From positions 1-36,022 of the forward strand of contig JAQBUV010000017.1 of the NCBI GenBank assembly GCA_027623815.1: a DNA stretch of 36,022 bases. The letters are read 5' to 3'. Below are positions 7,542 through 16,473 of this stretch, piece by piece. The notes beneath the pieces were generated by a model, which was not told where the DNA came from, searched no databases, and saw only the letters and a list, made by a program, of their open reading frames with translations. Made by a program: the position numbers and the translations under genes. The DNA is from Casp-Chloro-G3 sp002816715. GTDB taxonomy: Bacteria > Chloroflexota > Dehalococcoidia > Lucifugimonadales > UBA3495. Numbering within the stretch: the first letter of the stretch is position 1; every line of letters begins with the position of its first letter.

Positions 7542-8204
7542 ATGAGGCCCAGCGCAAATATGTTACCCCTAGTCCTGGTTGGACTGATTGTAACGGCCAT
7601 CGTCGGATTCATCATCGTCGTATTGGCTATTTCCTGGTTTTCCAATCCGCCCTTTGGCCTGGGCAATGCTCCGCCCCAGCCCATCGCGTTTCCCCATACG
7701 GTTCACGCCGGTTCTGTTGATCAGGGTGGCGTGGGCATCCAGTGCGAGTTCTGCCACCGCAACGTGACCAAAGGCGAAGCAGCGACCGTGCCGGCGGTGG
7801 AAAACTGTCTCTTCTGTCATAAGCAAATAAATGCCGAAAATCAAGCCGAAGATACCCCCGTGAACCTGGCCGAAATTCAGCGGGTGGTAGACCGCTTCAA
7901 CGACAACAATCCCATCGACTGGGAGCGGGTTCACCGATTGCCCGACCACGTGCGCTTCGTTCACGAGGCCCACATTCGCTTCTTGACGCAAGGTGAATCA
8001 CGGACAGAGATCCTGCCCATTGGTGACGAACAGCCAATGCAGCTTCCCCTGACGGTGGGTGAATCTTGCTCGGTGTGTCACGGTAACGTGGCCGGTATGA
8101 CTGAAGTCCAGCCGCAGGCCGGACAATCCCTGAAGATGGGCACTTGTGTCGACTGCCACAAGACCAACAACGCACCCACCGACTGCACCATCTGCCACAA
8201 GTGA
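7542..8204 (+). CDS. actA: Alternative complex III subunit ActA, pentaheme cytochrome c
   Basis: The protein has an N-terminal membrane anchor (residues 7-33) and five CxxCH heme-attachment motifs: CEFCH (68-72), CLFCH (89-93), CSVCH (176-180), CVDCH (202-206) and CTICH (215-219). Extra His residues (VHRLPDHVRFVHEAHIRF) are likely distal heme ligands. Five hemes, the anchor and the position before a molybdopterin-like subunit match ActA, which collects electrons in the quinol:acceptor oxidoreductase alternative complex III. The heme domain would lie outside the membrane. Length 220 residues is normal for the family. Confidence 0.93.
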   Translation: MRPSANMLPLVLVGLIVTAIVGFIIVVLAISWFSNPPFGLGNAPPQPIAFPHTVHAGSVDQGGVGIQCEFCHRNVTKGEAATVPAVENCLFCHKQINAENQAEDTPVNLAEIQRVVDRFNDNNPIDWERVHRLPDHVRFVHEAHIRFLTQGESRTEILPIGDEQPMQLPLTVGESCSVCHGNVAGMTEVQPQAGQSLKMGTCVDCHKTNNAPTDCTICHK

Positions 8205-8210
8205 CAGAGT

Positions 8211-8240
8211 GACACCAGGTAAAGGGACACTAGGTAAAGG
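8211..8240 (+). repeat. 15-nt tandem duplication before actB1
   Basis: GACACCAGGTAAAGG is followed by GACACTAGGTAAAGG, one mismatch. The second copy carries the AGG-rich stretch nearest the actB1 start, so the duplication doubles the possible ribosome site. Confidence 0.8.
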
Positions 8241-8249
8241 CATCAACGT

Positions 8250-10562
8250 ATGAAATTTACACGGCGCAACTTCCTGGCCTGGGCGGGCATCTCCGCGGTG
8301 GGAGCCGTTGGCTGTGATGTTTTCGGTAGCGAGGGCCAGGAGCTGAGGCTCCAGAGTCCGGTAATGCAACCGGAAGACCTGGTCAAGGGCCGCGATAACT
8401 GGTACGCCACTTTGTGCCGCCAGTGTCCTACCAGTGAGGGCGTGCTGGTACGAGTCATGGAGGGCCGGGCCAAGAAAGTCCAGGGCAACCCCATGTATCC
8501 AGTGAACTGGGGCAAGCAGAGCGCCCGTTGTGACGCCGGTTTGCAAGCCCTGTATCATCCGGAACGTCTGGCTGGCCCAATGCGGCGCACCGGGGCGCGC
8601 GGCTCCGGCGAGTTTGCGCCCACCACTTGGCAGCAAGGTCTGGATACGCTGAGCGCTCAGTTGGGCGAGCGGGGCAATGGCCTGTTACTAGTCACCGAGC
8701 CCATCCGAGCCCATCAGGCGTTGATTTCCAGCCGGTTTGCCAACGCTTTTGGCGGCCGTCACCTGGGGTTTGAGGCCTTGGATCAGACCACCTACCGGGC
8801 GGCGGTGAAGGATGTCTACGGACAAGACCTGCTTCCCGACTTTGATTTAGCCCACGCCAATTTTCTGCTGTCCTTTGGGGCCGATTTCCTGTCGACCTGG
8901 GTCTCGCCAACCCGATGGTCGGTGGGCTACGGCGATTTTAGGCAGGGCGAAGGCCGTACCCAGCGGGGCACCCATGTCCAGGTTGAGCCGCGTTTTTCGA
9001 TGACCGCCGCCAGCGCCGACAAGTGGGTTCCCATCAAGCCGGGCATTGAGGGTTATTTGGCCCTGAGCCTGGCCCACGTCATTATTTCTGAGAATCTGCA
9101 AGCTGTCAGCACCGATGTTAACGCTTTGACCGGCGGTCAGGGCGCGGCAGCACTGGCTAACTTCAGCCCCGACCAGGTTGGCCCCATGCTGGAGCTTCCG
9201 GCGGCGATGCTCAAGGGTCATTCTCCGGCGGATTGGATTCGCGAACTGGCCCGGGATTTTGCGGGACACACTCCCGCCCTGGCCATTGGCGGCGACAGCG
9301 CGGCGGCTCACAGCAACGGTCTGTTCAACCTGGAAGCCATTTATGCCTTGAACTATCTGGTGGGCAGCGTCGGCGAGGTCGGCGGAGTCCGGTTCAATCC
9401 GGGCAGCCCGATTGCTGATTTACCCGCCGCTTCTACTGTCGGGACTATGGCCGACTGGACTAGTGTCGCCGGTGACATCAGAGAGGGACGGACTCGTCTG
9501 CTGATGGTACACTCCGCCGACCCAGTCTACGGCCTGCCAGCGTCGGTGGGCTTTGGCGATGCCCTGAATCGTGACGACCTATTCATCGTCAGCTTCTCGC
9601 CTTTCATGAACGAGACTACGGCGATGGCTGACCTGATTCTGCCCGACCGAATCTATCTGGAAGACTGGGGCAGCGATATTCCCGAACCCGCGCCAGGCTA
9701 TCAAGTCTTAGGAATACAGCAGCCGGTGGTCAACCCGCTCAGCGACCTTGACCCCCGCAGTTTCGTTGATGTCCTTCTCAGTACCGCCCAGGAGTTGGAT
9801 CGCGACGGTGACCTCCCTTGGGGCAGTTTGCAGCAAGCCCTGCGGGAAACCTCCGACGCTCTGTTCGCCCTGAATCGGGGATCGGTTGAGGCCACTTCAG
9901 CGGGCGAATTCTGGAACAGCCTGCTGCGTCAAGGCGGTTGGTGGGACGAGCGAGAGACCGGACCATCTGCCAGCGCGCCCAACGGTCTTTATAATCAAAT
10001 CGCAAACCGAGCCGCTCAACCCATCTTTTCGGGAGAGGGAATGTATCTGATGCCCTTCTCCCACAATACCCTGCTGGACGGTCGAAACACGCATCTGCCC
10101 TGGGCGCAGGCGGCTCCCGACCCGATAACGACCATTACCTGGCAGAGCTGGGTTGAGATAAATCAACGGCAGATGGAAGAAATGGGTTTTCGGGAAGGCG
10201 ACATCGTTCAGGTGCGGTCGTCACAGGGGAGCATCACCGCTCCGGTGTATCCCAACCCGGCCATGCGTCCAGATGTTGTCGGTGTGCCGCTGGGCCAAGG
10301 TCGCCGCCACGGGCCGGAGTACGCCATTGTCGGTGATGACCGGGAAAGTTCCAATGTGCTCAGCATACTGGCATCAAGCCAGGTTGAAGGCACCGGGGCG
10401 TTGGCATGGGCCAGCAACCGGGTGCAGGTCTCTAGCACTGGTGAGAGCATCCGGATAGTCAAGTTTGAAGGTGAGTTCACCAGTAGAGAGATTGGCAACC
10501 AGATCGACAACAACCCGAGCGAGGAAATTATCAAGACCACCTCCCCGGGAGCCAGTCACTAG
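8250..10562 (+). CDS. Alternative complex III subunit ActB, molybdopterin-oxidoreductase-like part
   Basis: The 770-residue protein is a member of the molybdopterin oxidoreductase superfamily. It starts with a Tat-type signal (FTRRNFLAWAG, twin Arg at residues 5-6) that ends in a lipobox-like AVGC. The N-terminal part keeps CRQCPTSEG and, later, ARCDAG, a partial iron-sulfur motif. The rest contains VGEVGGVRFNPGSP and a C-terminal molydopterin-dinucleotide-like domain (DIVQVRSSQGSITAPVYPNP). In known ActB this domain has lost its molybdenum cofactor. In many bacteria ActB is a single fusion with the iron-sulfur domain; here the latter is a separate gene 100 bp downstream. It is the large soluble subunit on the outer face of the membrane. 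Confidence 0.9.
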   Translation: MKFTRRNFLAWAGISAVGAVGCDVFGSEGQELRLQSPVMQPEDLVKGRDNWYATLCRQCPTSEGVLVRVMEGRAKKVQGNPMYPVNWGKQSARCDAGLQALYHPERLAGPMRRTGARGSGEFAPTTWQQGLDTLSAQLGERGNGLLLVTEPIRAHQALISSRFANAFGGRHLGFEALDQTTYRAAVKDVYGQDLLPDFDLAHANFLLSFGADFLSTWVSPTRWSVGYGDFRQGEGRTQRGTHVQVEPRFSMTAASADKWVPIKPGIEGYLALSLAHVIISENLQAVSTDVNALTGGQGAAALANFSPDQVGPMLELPAAMLKGHSPADWIRELARDFAGHTPALAIGGDSAAAHSNGLFNLEAIYALNYLVGSVGEVGGVRFNPGSPIADLPAASTVGTMADWTSVAGDIREGRTRLLMVHSADPVYGLPASVGFGDALNRDDLFIVSFSPFMNETTAMADLILPDRIYLEDWGSDIPEPAPGYQVLGIQQPVVNPLSDLDPRSFVDVLLSTAQELDRDGDLPWGSLQQALRETSDALFALNRGSVEATSAGEFWNSLLRQGGWWDERETGPSASAPNGLYNQIANRAAQPIFSGEGMYLMPFSHNTLLDGRNTHLPWAQAAPDPITTITWQSWVEINQRQMEEMGFREGDIVQVRSSQGSITAPVYPNPAMRPDVVGVPLGQGRRHGPEYAIVGDDRESSNVLSILASSQVEGTGALAWASNRVQVSSTGESIRIVKFEGEFTSREIGNQIDNNPSEEIIKTTSPGASH

Positions 10563-10621
10563 TTTGGTCGAACCACAGTATTAATGGGGATTAACTTTGG
10601 GTAGAAGCGGAGATTACTCGC

Positions 10622-10657
10622 TAACTACGGGCGTAACTACGGGCGTAACTACGGGGT
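10622..10657 (+). repeat. 12-nt tandem repeat, three copies, before actB2
   Basis: Three units, TAACTACGGGCG twice and TAACTACGGGGT once, lie end to end immediately before the start of the iron-sulfur subunit gene. They fill the space where a ribosome site would be expected. Confidence 0.85.
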
Positions 10658-10662
10658 AAGAA

Positions 10663-11454
10663 ATGGTAACTAATCGCATCGATCACAAATGGGGCATGGT
10701 GGTGGACCTGGACAAATGCACCGGGTGCCAGGCCTGCGTGGTCGCCTGCCAGGCGGAGAACAACCTTCCCATCAACACCAAGGACTTCTTCTTGCAGAAG
10801 CGGGCCTACGAGTGGATCCGCATTGAGCGTTACTGGGAAGGCGAGTATCCTAACGTCAAAGCCCGCTTCATACCGGTGCTGTGTCAGCATTGCGAGAACG
10901 CCCCTTGTGAGCCGGTGTGTCCGGTGTATGCTACCTACCGCAACGACGACGGCCTGAACGTGCAGATTTACAATCGCTGCGTCGGCACCCGTTACTGCAT
11001 TAACAACTGCCCGTACCAGGTGCGATTCTTCAATTTCTGGCAGCCCAATTGGCCGGAGCGGCTGAAGAACCAGCTAAACCCGGATGTGACTATCCGCACC
11101 CGGGGCATCACCGAAAAATGTACCTTCTGCGTTCAGCGCCTTCGTCGCGCTGAGTTGCAGGTGGAGAGAGTTTCTGGAGAGCGCCTTAACGACGAGAAAC
11201 TGAAGGCGGGCAACTACGCGCCGGCCTGCACCCAGGCTTGTCCCACCAACGCGCTAATGTTTGGCGATCAGAACGATGCGGAGAGTAAGATCCGGCCCTA
11301 CTTTGACGATGTTAATACCTTTGACATCCACCATGAAGAAGAGCGGACTACACGCGGATACCGGTTGTTGGAAGAAATCAACACCCGGCCCAGTATTATC
11401 TATCTGAAGAAAGTAGACCAGTACCCTCTGAATGAGGACGAAGACCATGTCTAG
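10663..11454 (+). CDS. Alternative complex III iron-sulfur subunit (ActB C-terminal equivalent)
   Basis: This 263-residue ferredoxin-type protein carries four cysteine clusters: C19/22/25/29 (CTGCQACVVAC), C74/77/82/86 (CQHCENAPCEPVC), C106/112/116 (CVGTRYCINNC) and C153/156/189/193 (CTFC and CTQAC). This is the pattern of the electron-transfer subunit beside molybdopterin enzymes and of the C-terminal part of fused ActB. It should pass electrons between the NrfD-like quinone sites and the hemes. There is no Tat signal of its own, so it would be exported with its partner. It overlaps by 8 nt the following NrfD-like gene. The upstream ribosome site is weak and replaced by a tandem repeat. Confidence 0.92.
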   Translation: MVTNRIDHKWGMVVDLDKCTGCQACVVACQAENNLPINTKDFFLQKRAYEWIRIERYWEGEYPNVKARFIPVLCQHCENAPCEPVCPVYATYRNDDGLNVQIYNRCVGTRYCINNCPYQVRFFNFWQPNWPERLKNQLNPDVTIRTRGITEKCTFCVQRLRRAELQVERVSGERLNDEKLKAGNYAPACTQACPTNALMFGDQNDAESKIRPYFDDVNTFDIHHEEERTTRGYRLLEEINTRPSIIYLKKVDQYPLNEDEDHV

Positions 11455-12886
11455 TCATTCGTCGAGTCACTCTGAGTCACAGTATCCGGCCGACATGTGG
11501 GTGCTCCCGAACGCTCAGCGAATGAGCTGGGACGTGGGGGGGAAGACCCGGTCCATTCCTTCGCTTTACAAGCTGGTTCTAATTGCCACCGGAGTCCTGG
11601 CTGTGTTGGGCGTAGTCGGCTTTTTCATGCGGCTATCCGCCGATGGGTTCTCGGCTAATGGCCACGGGCCGTGGGGATACTATGCGTCGGCGTTCGCCTA
11701 CGTTTTCCTGATCACCGGCGCGGCTCCCCTGGTGTCGGTGGCCTTCCGTATCACCAAGAGCCACTGGCGGCGCTCCATATCCCGCATCGCTGAATTGTTC
11801 GCCGTTGTGGGCGTGCTCAACGTGATCCTGTACATCCCATTGATCTTCATTCTGCCCTCGATCAACAACCCCAACTTTGGGGCGGGAGTGCATGGTGAGT
11901 TGGTAATTCGACGCACTATCTGGATGGAGGTGCCCTTCGGTGCGCCCCATCTCTGGAACTTCCTGGGTCTGCTGGCACTAGCGGTGACCAGCCTGGCAAT
12001 TCTCTGGATGTCTGCCACGCCGGATATGGCAGAAGCGCGCAGTTCAGCCACTGGATTGCGGAAGCTCAAGTACAACCTGCTCTCCGGTCACTGGTACGGC
12101 ACCGGGCGGCAATGGAACCGCCAGAAGGCCAACCTGGCCATCCTGGGCGCGCTGTACTTTATGACCCTCATTTTCGTTCAGTTTTTGATCGTTAGCGACT
12201 ACGCCATGAGCCTGATCGCAGGGTGGAAAGACTCGATTTTGCCGCCGCTGTACACGGTTACTGGCTTCCAGTCGGCGCTGAGCTTGATTTTGATTATCGC
12301 CTTCGTCATGCGCCGCTGGGGAGGGTACCGGGAGTACATTGGAATCTCCCCGTTTTGGGCGGCCAGCAAAATACAGTTGGGTCTAACCCTGTTGTGGACC
12401 TACCATCTGTTCGCCTTCTTCATCACCTTCTGGTACGGGCGTCTGGAAGTTGAGCAGAACCTGCTTAGGTATTTGCTGTTTGAATCTTACGGGCCTATAT
12501 TCTGGGCTAACCTGTTATTTATTTTCTTCATTCCATTCTTCATACTGATGTGGAACCCGATACGCAAGAGCGACTGGGGGCCAGCCCTGGCGGGAGTGTC
12601 GATATTGGTGGGCAGTCTGTTGTTCCATATTCGTATGTTCGTTGGGGCGTTTAATGCCGGAGATATTTACGACCTGGGACTCAGCAGCGTGCCGCCGGCG
12701 GTTTTCCCCGACATATGGGATGTTTTCATGGTGATAGGCATAATTGGCCTGGCGGCGTTCCTGTATCTGGTAGCGGCCAAAGTAATCCCGATTCTCTCAA
12801 TTTGGGAGGTAAAGGAAGGGGCTTTGTACCAGAGCAAGCGCCGGTTGTTCCACGGTGAATATATGGTGCTGGCTAAGCCTGAGTAA
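11447..12886 (+). CDS. NrfD-like membrane subunit of alternative complex III (ActF/ActC paralogue)
   Basis: A protein of about 479 residues with roughly ten membrane helices of the NrfD/PsrC family, the quinone-binding membrane subunits. Recognisable parts are LYKLVLIATGVLAVLGVVGF at the first helix, FRITKSHWRRSISRIAELFA after the second or third helix, and a C-terminal VIPILSIWEVKEGA like that of its paralogue. The ATG at 11447 is preferred to 11432 because GAGG lies 7 nt before it. It overlaps the iron-sulfur gene by 8 nt. Complexes of this type have two NrfD-like subunits (ActC and ActF). The second copy at 13033 looks more like ActC, so this one is more likely the ActF counterpart, though placed early in the operon. 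Confidence 0.82.
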   Translation: MSSHSSSHSESQYPADMWVLPNAQRMSWDVGGKTRSIPSLYKLVLIATGVLAVLGVVGFFMRLSADGFSANGHGPWGYYASAFAYVFLITGAAPLVSVAFRITKSHWRRSISRIAELFAVVGVLNVILYIPLIFILPSINNPNFGAGVHGELVIRRTIWMEVPFGAPHLWNFLGLLALAVTSLAILWMSATPDMAEARSSATGLRKLKYNLLSGHWYGTGRQWNRQKANLAILGALYFMTLIFVQFLIVSDYAMSLIAGWKDSILPPLYTVTGFQSALSLILIIAFVMRRWGGYREYIGISPFWAASKIQLGLTLLWTYHLFAFFITFWYGRLEVEQNLLRYLLFESYGPIFWANLLFIFFIPFFILMWNPIRKSDWGPALAGVSILVGSLLFHIRMFVGAFNAGDIYDLGLSSVPPAVFPDIWDVFMVIGIIGLAAFLYLVAAKVIPILSIWEVKEGALYQSKRRLFHGEYMVLAKPE

Positions 12887-12899
12887 ATAACTGGCCCAG

Positions 12900-12955
12900 C
12901 CCGTCCTGAGCCTGCCAAAGTAGCTCGGAGCATGCCCTGAGTTCGGCGAAGGGAC
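12900..12955. repeat. Fragment of a second dispersed intergenic repeat family
   Basis: The stretch contains CCGTCCTGAGCCTGCC and CCCTGAGTTCGGCGAAGGG. It resembles pieces at 14422-14434, 15731-15765 and the longer element at 23375-23482. It fills much of the 146 bp gap between the two NrfD-like genes. Confidence 0.5.
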
Positions 12956-13032
12956 AGACTGCTGGGAAAATAGACCCAGGAATAGGCCCAATAATCGTAT
13001 CAAGGTGAAAGGCGTAAACATGGGAGCCGGTC

Positions 13033-14409
13033 ATGCAGGAAGGTAGACCACTTAGCCCTACAGAAATAAACCGGGATCTGCTTCGGTCGATCCTGGATAC
13101 ACCCAGGTGGTTTTGGCCGGTGGTGGGTATTCTAGCGACGATTGTCCTCGCCGCTGCCATCACCATTGGTATTATGATCAATTCTGGCCTGGGTATAACC
13201 GGACTGAACCGGCCCGTGGTTTGGGGCTTTTTCATTACCAATTTCGTGTTCTGGATTGGTATCAGCCACGCCGGTGTGATGCTCTCGGCCATATTGCGGT
13301 TGGCCAAAGCCGAGTGGCGCCGACCGGCCACCCGCGCCGCCGAAGTGCTGACCATCTTCTCGCTGATTACGGCCTTGAGCATGCCCATCATCCATACCGG
13401 TAGGCCCTGGCGCGCCATCTATTGGTTTTTCCCTTACGACTTTGCTCGGGGTATCTGGCCTAACGTCCGCACTCCCCTGGTCTGGGATCCCAGCGCAATC
13501 TTCACCTACCTGACCTCCAGCACCCTGTTTGTGCTGATCGCTTTGATTCCCGACTTTGCGGTGCTGCGGGACCACACCACCGGATTAACCCACCGAATAT
13601 ACTCCTTGCTGGCTATGGGCTGGGAAGGGAACCCCCGACAATGGAAGATGCAAATTCTTTCAGGGGTATTGCTGTCGGCGTTGATTTTGCCGGTTTTCGT
13701 TTCGGTACACAGCATCGTGTCTTGGGACTTCGGTATGGCGGTGGCGGCCAAGACCTGGCACTCCAGCATCTTTGCTCCTTACTTCGTGGTGGGTGCGGTA
13801 CACTCCGGCGTTTCCGCGGTGGTCTTTGTATTGATTATCCTGCGCTACATCTACGGCTGGCAGGCATACATCCGCCACGAGCATGTTGACGCCTTGGGCC
13901 GTCTGCTGATTGTAGTTGCCACCGGATGGTTCTACTTCTTCGTGATGGAAGTTATCTTCGGCATCTACGGCAGAGAGGCCGACGAGATTGCGGTGAGAGA
14001 ACTCCAGTTCTTTATCTGGCCCATCAGCGGCTGGACGCTGGTATTCGTAATCACTACCTACTTCATCCCAGTGGCCTTGTGGCTGACCAAAGCCGCTCGG
14101 CGTAATCTGTGGATCATGTCACTGGCTTGTATATCGGTGAACATCGGCATGTGGCTGGAGCGGTACATTATCATTGTGCCCGGCCTGATGAATCGCGGCG
14201 TGTTCACCTTCACCTGGAACGACTATGTGCCCCGATTCCCCGAGATGATCATCATCGCCGCGACCTTTGCCTTCGTGTCGATGTTGCTGTTGTTGTTCAG
14301 TCGAGTCTTTCCCCTGGTGCCGTTATACGACATAAAGGAAGGAGAATTCTTGAGGACTGAGGTAAAGATAGGTAGAAGGGTAGTCCCCGCCACGTTCCGA
14401 GAAGATTAG
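13033..14409 (+). CDS. actC: Alternative complex III membrane subunit ActC (NrfD-like)
   Basis: The 458-residue protein has about ten membrane helices. Family marks are LNRPVVWGFFITNFVFWIGI followed by SHAGVMLSAILRL, then the basic stretch AEWRRPATRAAEVL, the conserved PIIHTGRPWRAIYW, and the C-terminal RVFPLVPLYDIKEGEF. These match ActC, the larger NrfD-like subunit with the quinol site in alternative complex III. GGGAG sits 6 nt before the ATG. The order here is iron-sulfur, NrfD, ActC, ActD, ActE. The two NrfD-like genes are separated by repeat-derived DNA. Confidence 0.88.
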   Translation: MQEGRPLSPTEINRDLLRSILDTPRWFWPVVGILATIVLAAAITIGIMINSGLGITGLNRPVVWGFFITNFVFWIGISHAGVMLSAILRLAKAEWRRPATRAAEVLTIFSLITALSMPIIHTGRPWRAIYWFFPYDFARGIWPNVRTPLVWDPSAIFTYLTSSTLFVLIALIPDFAVLRDHTTGLTHRIYSLLAMGWEGNPRQWKMQILSGVLLSALILPVFVSVHSIVSWDFGMAVAAKTWHSSIFAPYFVVGAVHSGVSAVVFVLIILRYIYGWQAYIRHEHVDALGRLLIVVATGWFYFFVMEVIFGIYGREADEIAVRELQFFIWPISGWTLVFVITTYFIPVALWLTKAARRNLWIMSLACISVNIGMWLERYIIIVPGLMNRGVFTFTWNDYVPRFPEMIIIAATFAFVSMLLLLFSRVFPLVPLYDIKEGEFLRTEVKIGRRVVPATFRED

Positions 14410-14477
14410 TTGGTAAAATCAGTTCGTCCTGAGCAAATTGCCGGGGGAACAAGCGTCACTAACAAAGAGGTAATCAT

Positions 14478-14987
14478 ATGGCTAAACGTCCGATTCTAGG
14501 GTTATTCAACGACGCTAACGCCGCCGCCGATGCGGGCGACGGTCTTAAATCAGCGGGCGTTTCCGAAAAAGACTACGATTTTCTGACCGACGCCCCCTAC
14601 CCAGAAGGAGCCTTTGGGGAGCGGGAAGAGAAGCACCGGTTGTACATCTACCCCTTCGTCGGCGCGGTGCTGGGTCTCACGTCGGCCCTGCTGCTGACCA
14701 CAATGTCCCAGATGGCTTATCCGCTGGTCACCGGCGGCAAGCCCATCATATCGCTGCCGCCGATGGCGGTGATCAGCTACGAGGGCACCATGCTGGGGGC
14801 CATCCTTTTCACGGTGTTGGGCATAATTTTTGAGTCCAGACTGCCGAACCTGAAAAAAGGCCTCTACGACACCCGAATTACCGAGGGCTATATTGGCGTA
14901 CTGGTTAACGCTGAGGAAACCCAGCATGATCGGGTCGCTGATGTTCTGAACCAGGCGGGCGCGGTGGACGTTAAACGGCAGAGCTAG
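14478..14987 (+). CDS. actD: Alternative complex III subunit ActD (DUF3341)
   Basis: The 169-residue protein begins with a small ferredoxin-like alpha-beta part (PILGLFNDANAAADAGDGLK, then VSEKDYDFLTDAPYP) followed by two membrane helices (about 55-78 and 92-116) and a returning soluble tail that ends EETQHDRVADVLNQAGAVDV. This layout is that of ActD. Its function in the complex is structural or unknown. GAGGT lies 7 nt before the ATG. Confidence 0.9.
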   Translation: MAKRPILGLFNDANAAADAGDGLKSAGVSEKDYDFLTDAPYPEGAFGEREEKHRLYIYPFVGAVLGLTSALLLTTMSQMAYPLVTGGKPIISLPPMAVISYEGTMLGAILFTVLGIIFESRLPNLKKGLYDTRITEGYIGVLVNAEETQHDRVADVLNQAGAVDVKRQS

Positions 14988-15039
14988 ACGGCATCCACCA
15001 GTTCTAAGAATCAACTAGTAAATGGGGCGGTGTATCACC

Positions 15040-15064
15040 GTCATTCCGGCGAGGGCCGGAACCC
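15040..15064 (+). repeat. Short inverted repeat, GTCATTCCGGC type
   Basis: A short palindrome, TTCCGGC with GAGG and then GCCGGAA, lies in the actD-actE gap. Elements of this look are common between genes in many bacterial genomes. Only this one copy was seen here. Confidence 0.4.
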
Positions 15065-15097
15065 AGAGGGTAAACCAATCGGACCCGGGAAACATCA

Positions 15098-15649
15098 ATG
15101 ACTAAAATGCTGGAAAATGTGAAAAAATTAAGTCTTGGCAGTCGCCGCCGTCCGGCGAAGACACTCCTGATGGGAGTGGGCTTGTTAATTGGTCTGCTGG
15201 CGGTGATTGGTTGCGCCCAGGGTTCATACCCGCTGGATATCTTCTACGAAATGCACTACCAGAAGTCTTTCAAGGCCCATGAGCCGCCTCGCTTGAGCGT
15301 GCCGCAATCGGCGGTGGGCTGGTTCCCTGCGCCCAAAGCCACCTCCTTTACCGATGACGGTCAGCATCTGTTCCAGGTTAACTGCTCCATGTGCCACGGC
15401 CAGAACGGCCAGGGCGACGGACCGGTGTTGCAGCGGATGATGAACGTGTACGGCTACACCCCAGTGGTTACGCCCGACTTGACTTCCGATCCGGTCAAAG
15501 CAATGGGATCGTTGGGCGTGGAAGGCTTTATGACCAGCGGGTTGGTTGTGATGCCCAGCTTCTCCAAACTGATGACTGATGAAGAGATGCGGCTCACCGC
15601 TGAGTACATAGTCAACTGCCTCCAGGGAGTTAATCCCCAGGCTTGTTAG
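15098..15649 (+). CDS. actE: Alternative complex III subunit ActE, monoheme cytochrome c
   Basis: The 183-residue protein has a hydrophobic N-terminal segment ending in a lipobox-like VIGC (Cys39), so it may be a lipoprotein anchored outside the membrane. One heme motif, CSMCH (96-100), is followed by GQNGQGDG, as in class I cytochrome c. A later MPSF supplies a likely axial Met. It is the last act gene and probably delivers electrons from the complex to an oxidase or a soluble carrier. No oxidase genes are in the window. Confidence 0.9.
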   Translation: MTKMLENVKKLSLGSRRRPAKTLLMGVGLLIGLLAVIGCAQGSYPLDIFYEMHYQKSFKAHEPPRLSVPQSAVGWFPAPKATSFTDDGQHLFQVNCSMCHGQNGQGDGPVLQRMMNVYGYTPVVTPDLTSDPVKAMGSLGVEGFMTSGLVVMPSFSKLMTDEEMRLTAEYIVNCLQGVNPQAC

Positions 15650-15730
15650 TAAGCCTGCTGTTAAAGTCGCCGCGTCTTGCCATTTGCCTTTTGAACGGGG
15701 GACAATACCAGAGTGTTGATATTCGACAGT

Positions 15731-15765
15731 GATCCGCTCGTGCTGAGCCAGTCGAACCACGAATG
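15731..15765. repeat. Fragment of the second dispersed repeat family
   Basis: The stretch with CGTGCTGAGCCAGTCGAACC and ACGAATG resembles parts of the element at 23375-23482. It lies just before the ccmH gene and is a reason not to use the upstream ATG at 15774. Confidence 0.4.
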
Positions 15766-15830
15766 TTGCGCAGATGCTAATAGTCGTGCGCAGTTCCAGA
15801 GGAATTAATGCCCCATATGGGGTGCATCTG

Positions 15831-16466
15831 ATGGGTATACCCTCCCCGGTCAAAGGCTTTGCCCTGCTCCTTCTGGCGCTATTTCTGTCATACGCCACCG
15901 TGGGAGTGCTGCACGCTCAGACACCCGACCCCAATATGCCACCGGAACCGCCCGCAGTAGCCTACGACGAAGCGGAAGCCTACGCTATTGACGGGATGAT
16001 CATGTGCCCGGTGTGTCCGGCGGAGACCATTGGCCAGGCCCAGGTTCCCATTGCGCGGCAGATGCGGGTGTTGGTGCGAGAGAAGCTGGCGGAGGGAGCC
16101 ACCCAAGAGGAAATCTTGGCCTTCTTTGCCGAACGCTACGGACAGGACATTCTGGCGTCTCCGCCCAAGTCCGGGCTTAACCTGGTGGCCTGGATTGTTC
16201 CATTTGTCGGTGTGGCTGCTGCTCTGGCGGCGGGCCTGCTGGCGCTGCGGTCCATGTCAGCTCGCAACGCAGGTCAGAATGGAGGCCAAGTCTCATCAGC
16301 GCCTCAAGTTGCTGACTCCGACGATGAGTTGGACCCTTACCTGGCAATGGTTGACCAGGAATTGGCCTTACGCCAGAATTTGCCATTGACCGAGCGCGGC
16401 AATTCTGATGGGGATACATCTGAAATTGCTGTTGGCAACGTAGATACCCAACGGGAGGGTAATTAA
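15831..16466 (+). CDS. ccmH: Cytochrome c maturation protein CcmH/CycL-like
   Basis: From the ATG at 15831 the protein has 211 residues: a signal peptide (1-30, ending LHAQ), a CcmH domain with the redox motif CPVC (C59, C62) in MIMCPVCPAETIGQ and the helix EGATQEEILAFFAERYGQDIL, then a membrane helix (about 100-123) and an acidic tail. CcmH keeps apocytochrome cysteines reduced and helps attach heme. The start at 15774 was rejected because it adds a tail encoded by repeat-like DNA and spoils the signal peptide. It follows actE and starts the c-heme maturation part of the operon. Confidence 0.88.
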   Translation: MGIPSPVKGFALLLLALFLSYATVGVLHAQTPDPNMPPEPPAVAYDEAEAYAIDGMIMCPVCPAETIGQAQVPIARQMRVLVREKLAEGATQEEILAFFAERYGQDILASPPKSGLNLVAWIVPFVGVAAALAAGLLALRSMSARNAGQNGGQVSSAPQVADSDDELDPYLAMVDQELALRQNLPLTERGNSDGDTSEIAVGNVDTQREGN

Positions 16467-16473
16467 TACACTG

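Noticed and set aside
7998..8636. Minus-strand open frame opposite actA and actB1
   Set aside because: It overlaps two well supported genes and shows no recognisable domain.
10622..10657. Operator or CRISPR repeat
   Set aside because: The 12-mers are directly adjacent without spacers and are not palindromic; simple tandem duplication explains them.
15224..15898. Minus-strand open frame opposite actE and ccmH
   Set aside because: It is a shadow of heme and signal-peptide coding sequence, with no conserved motif.
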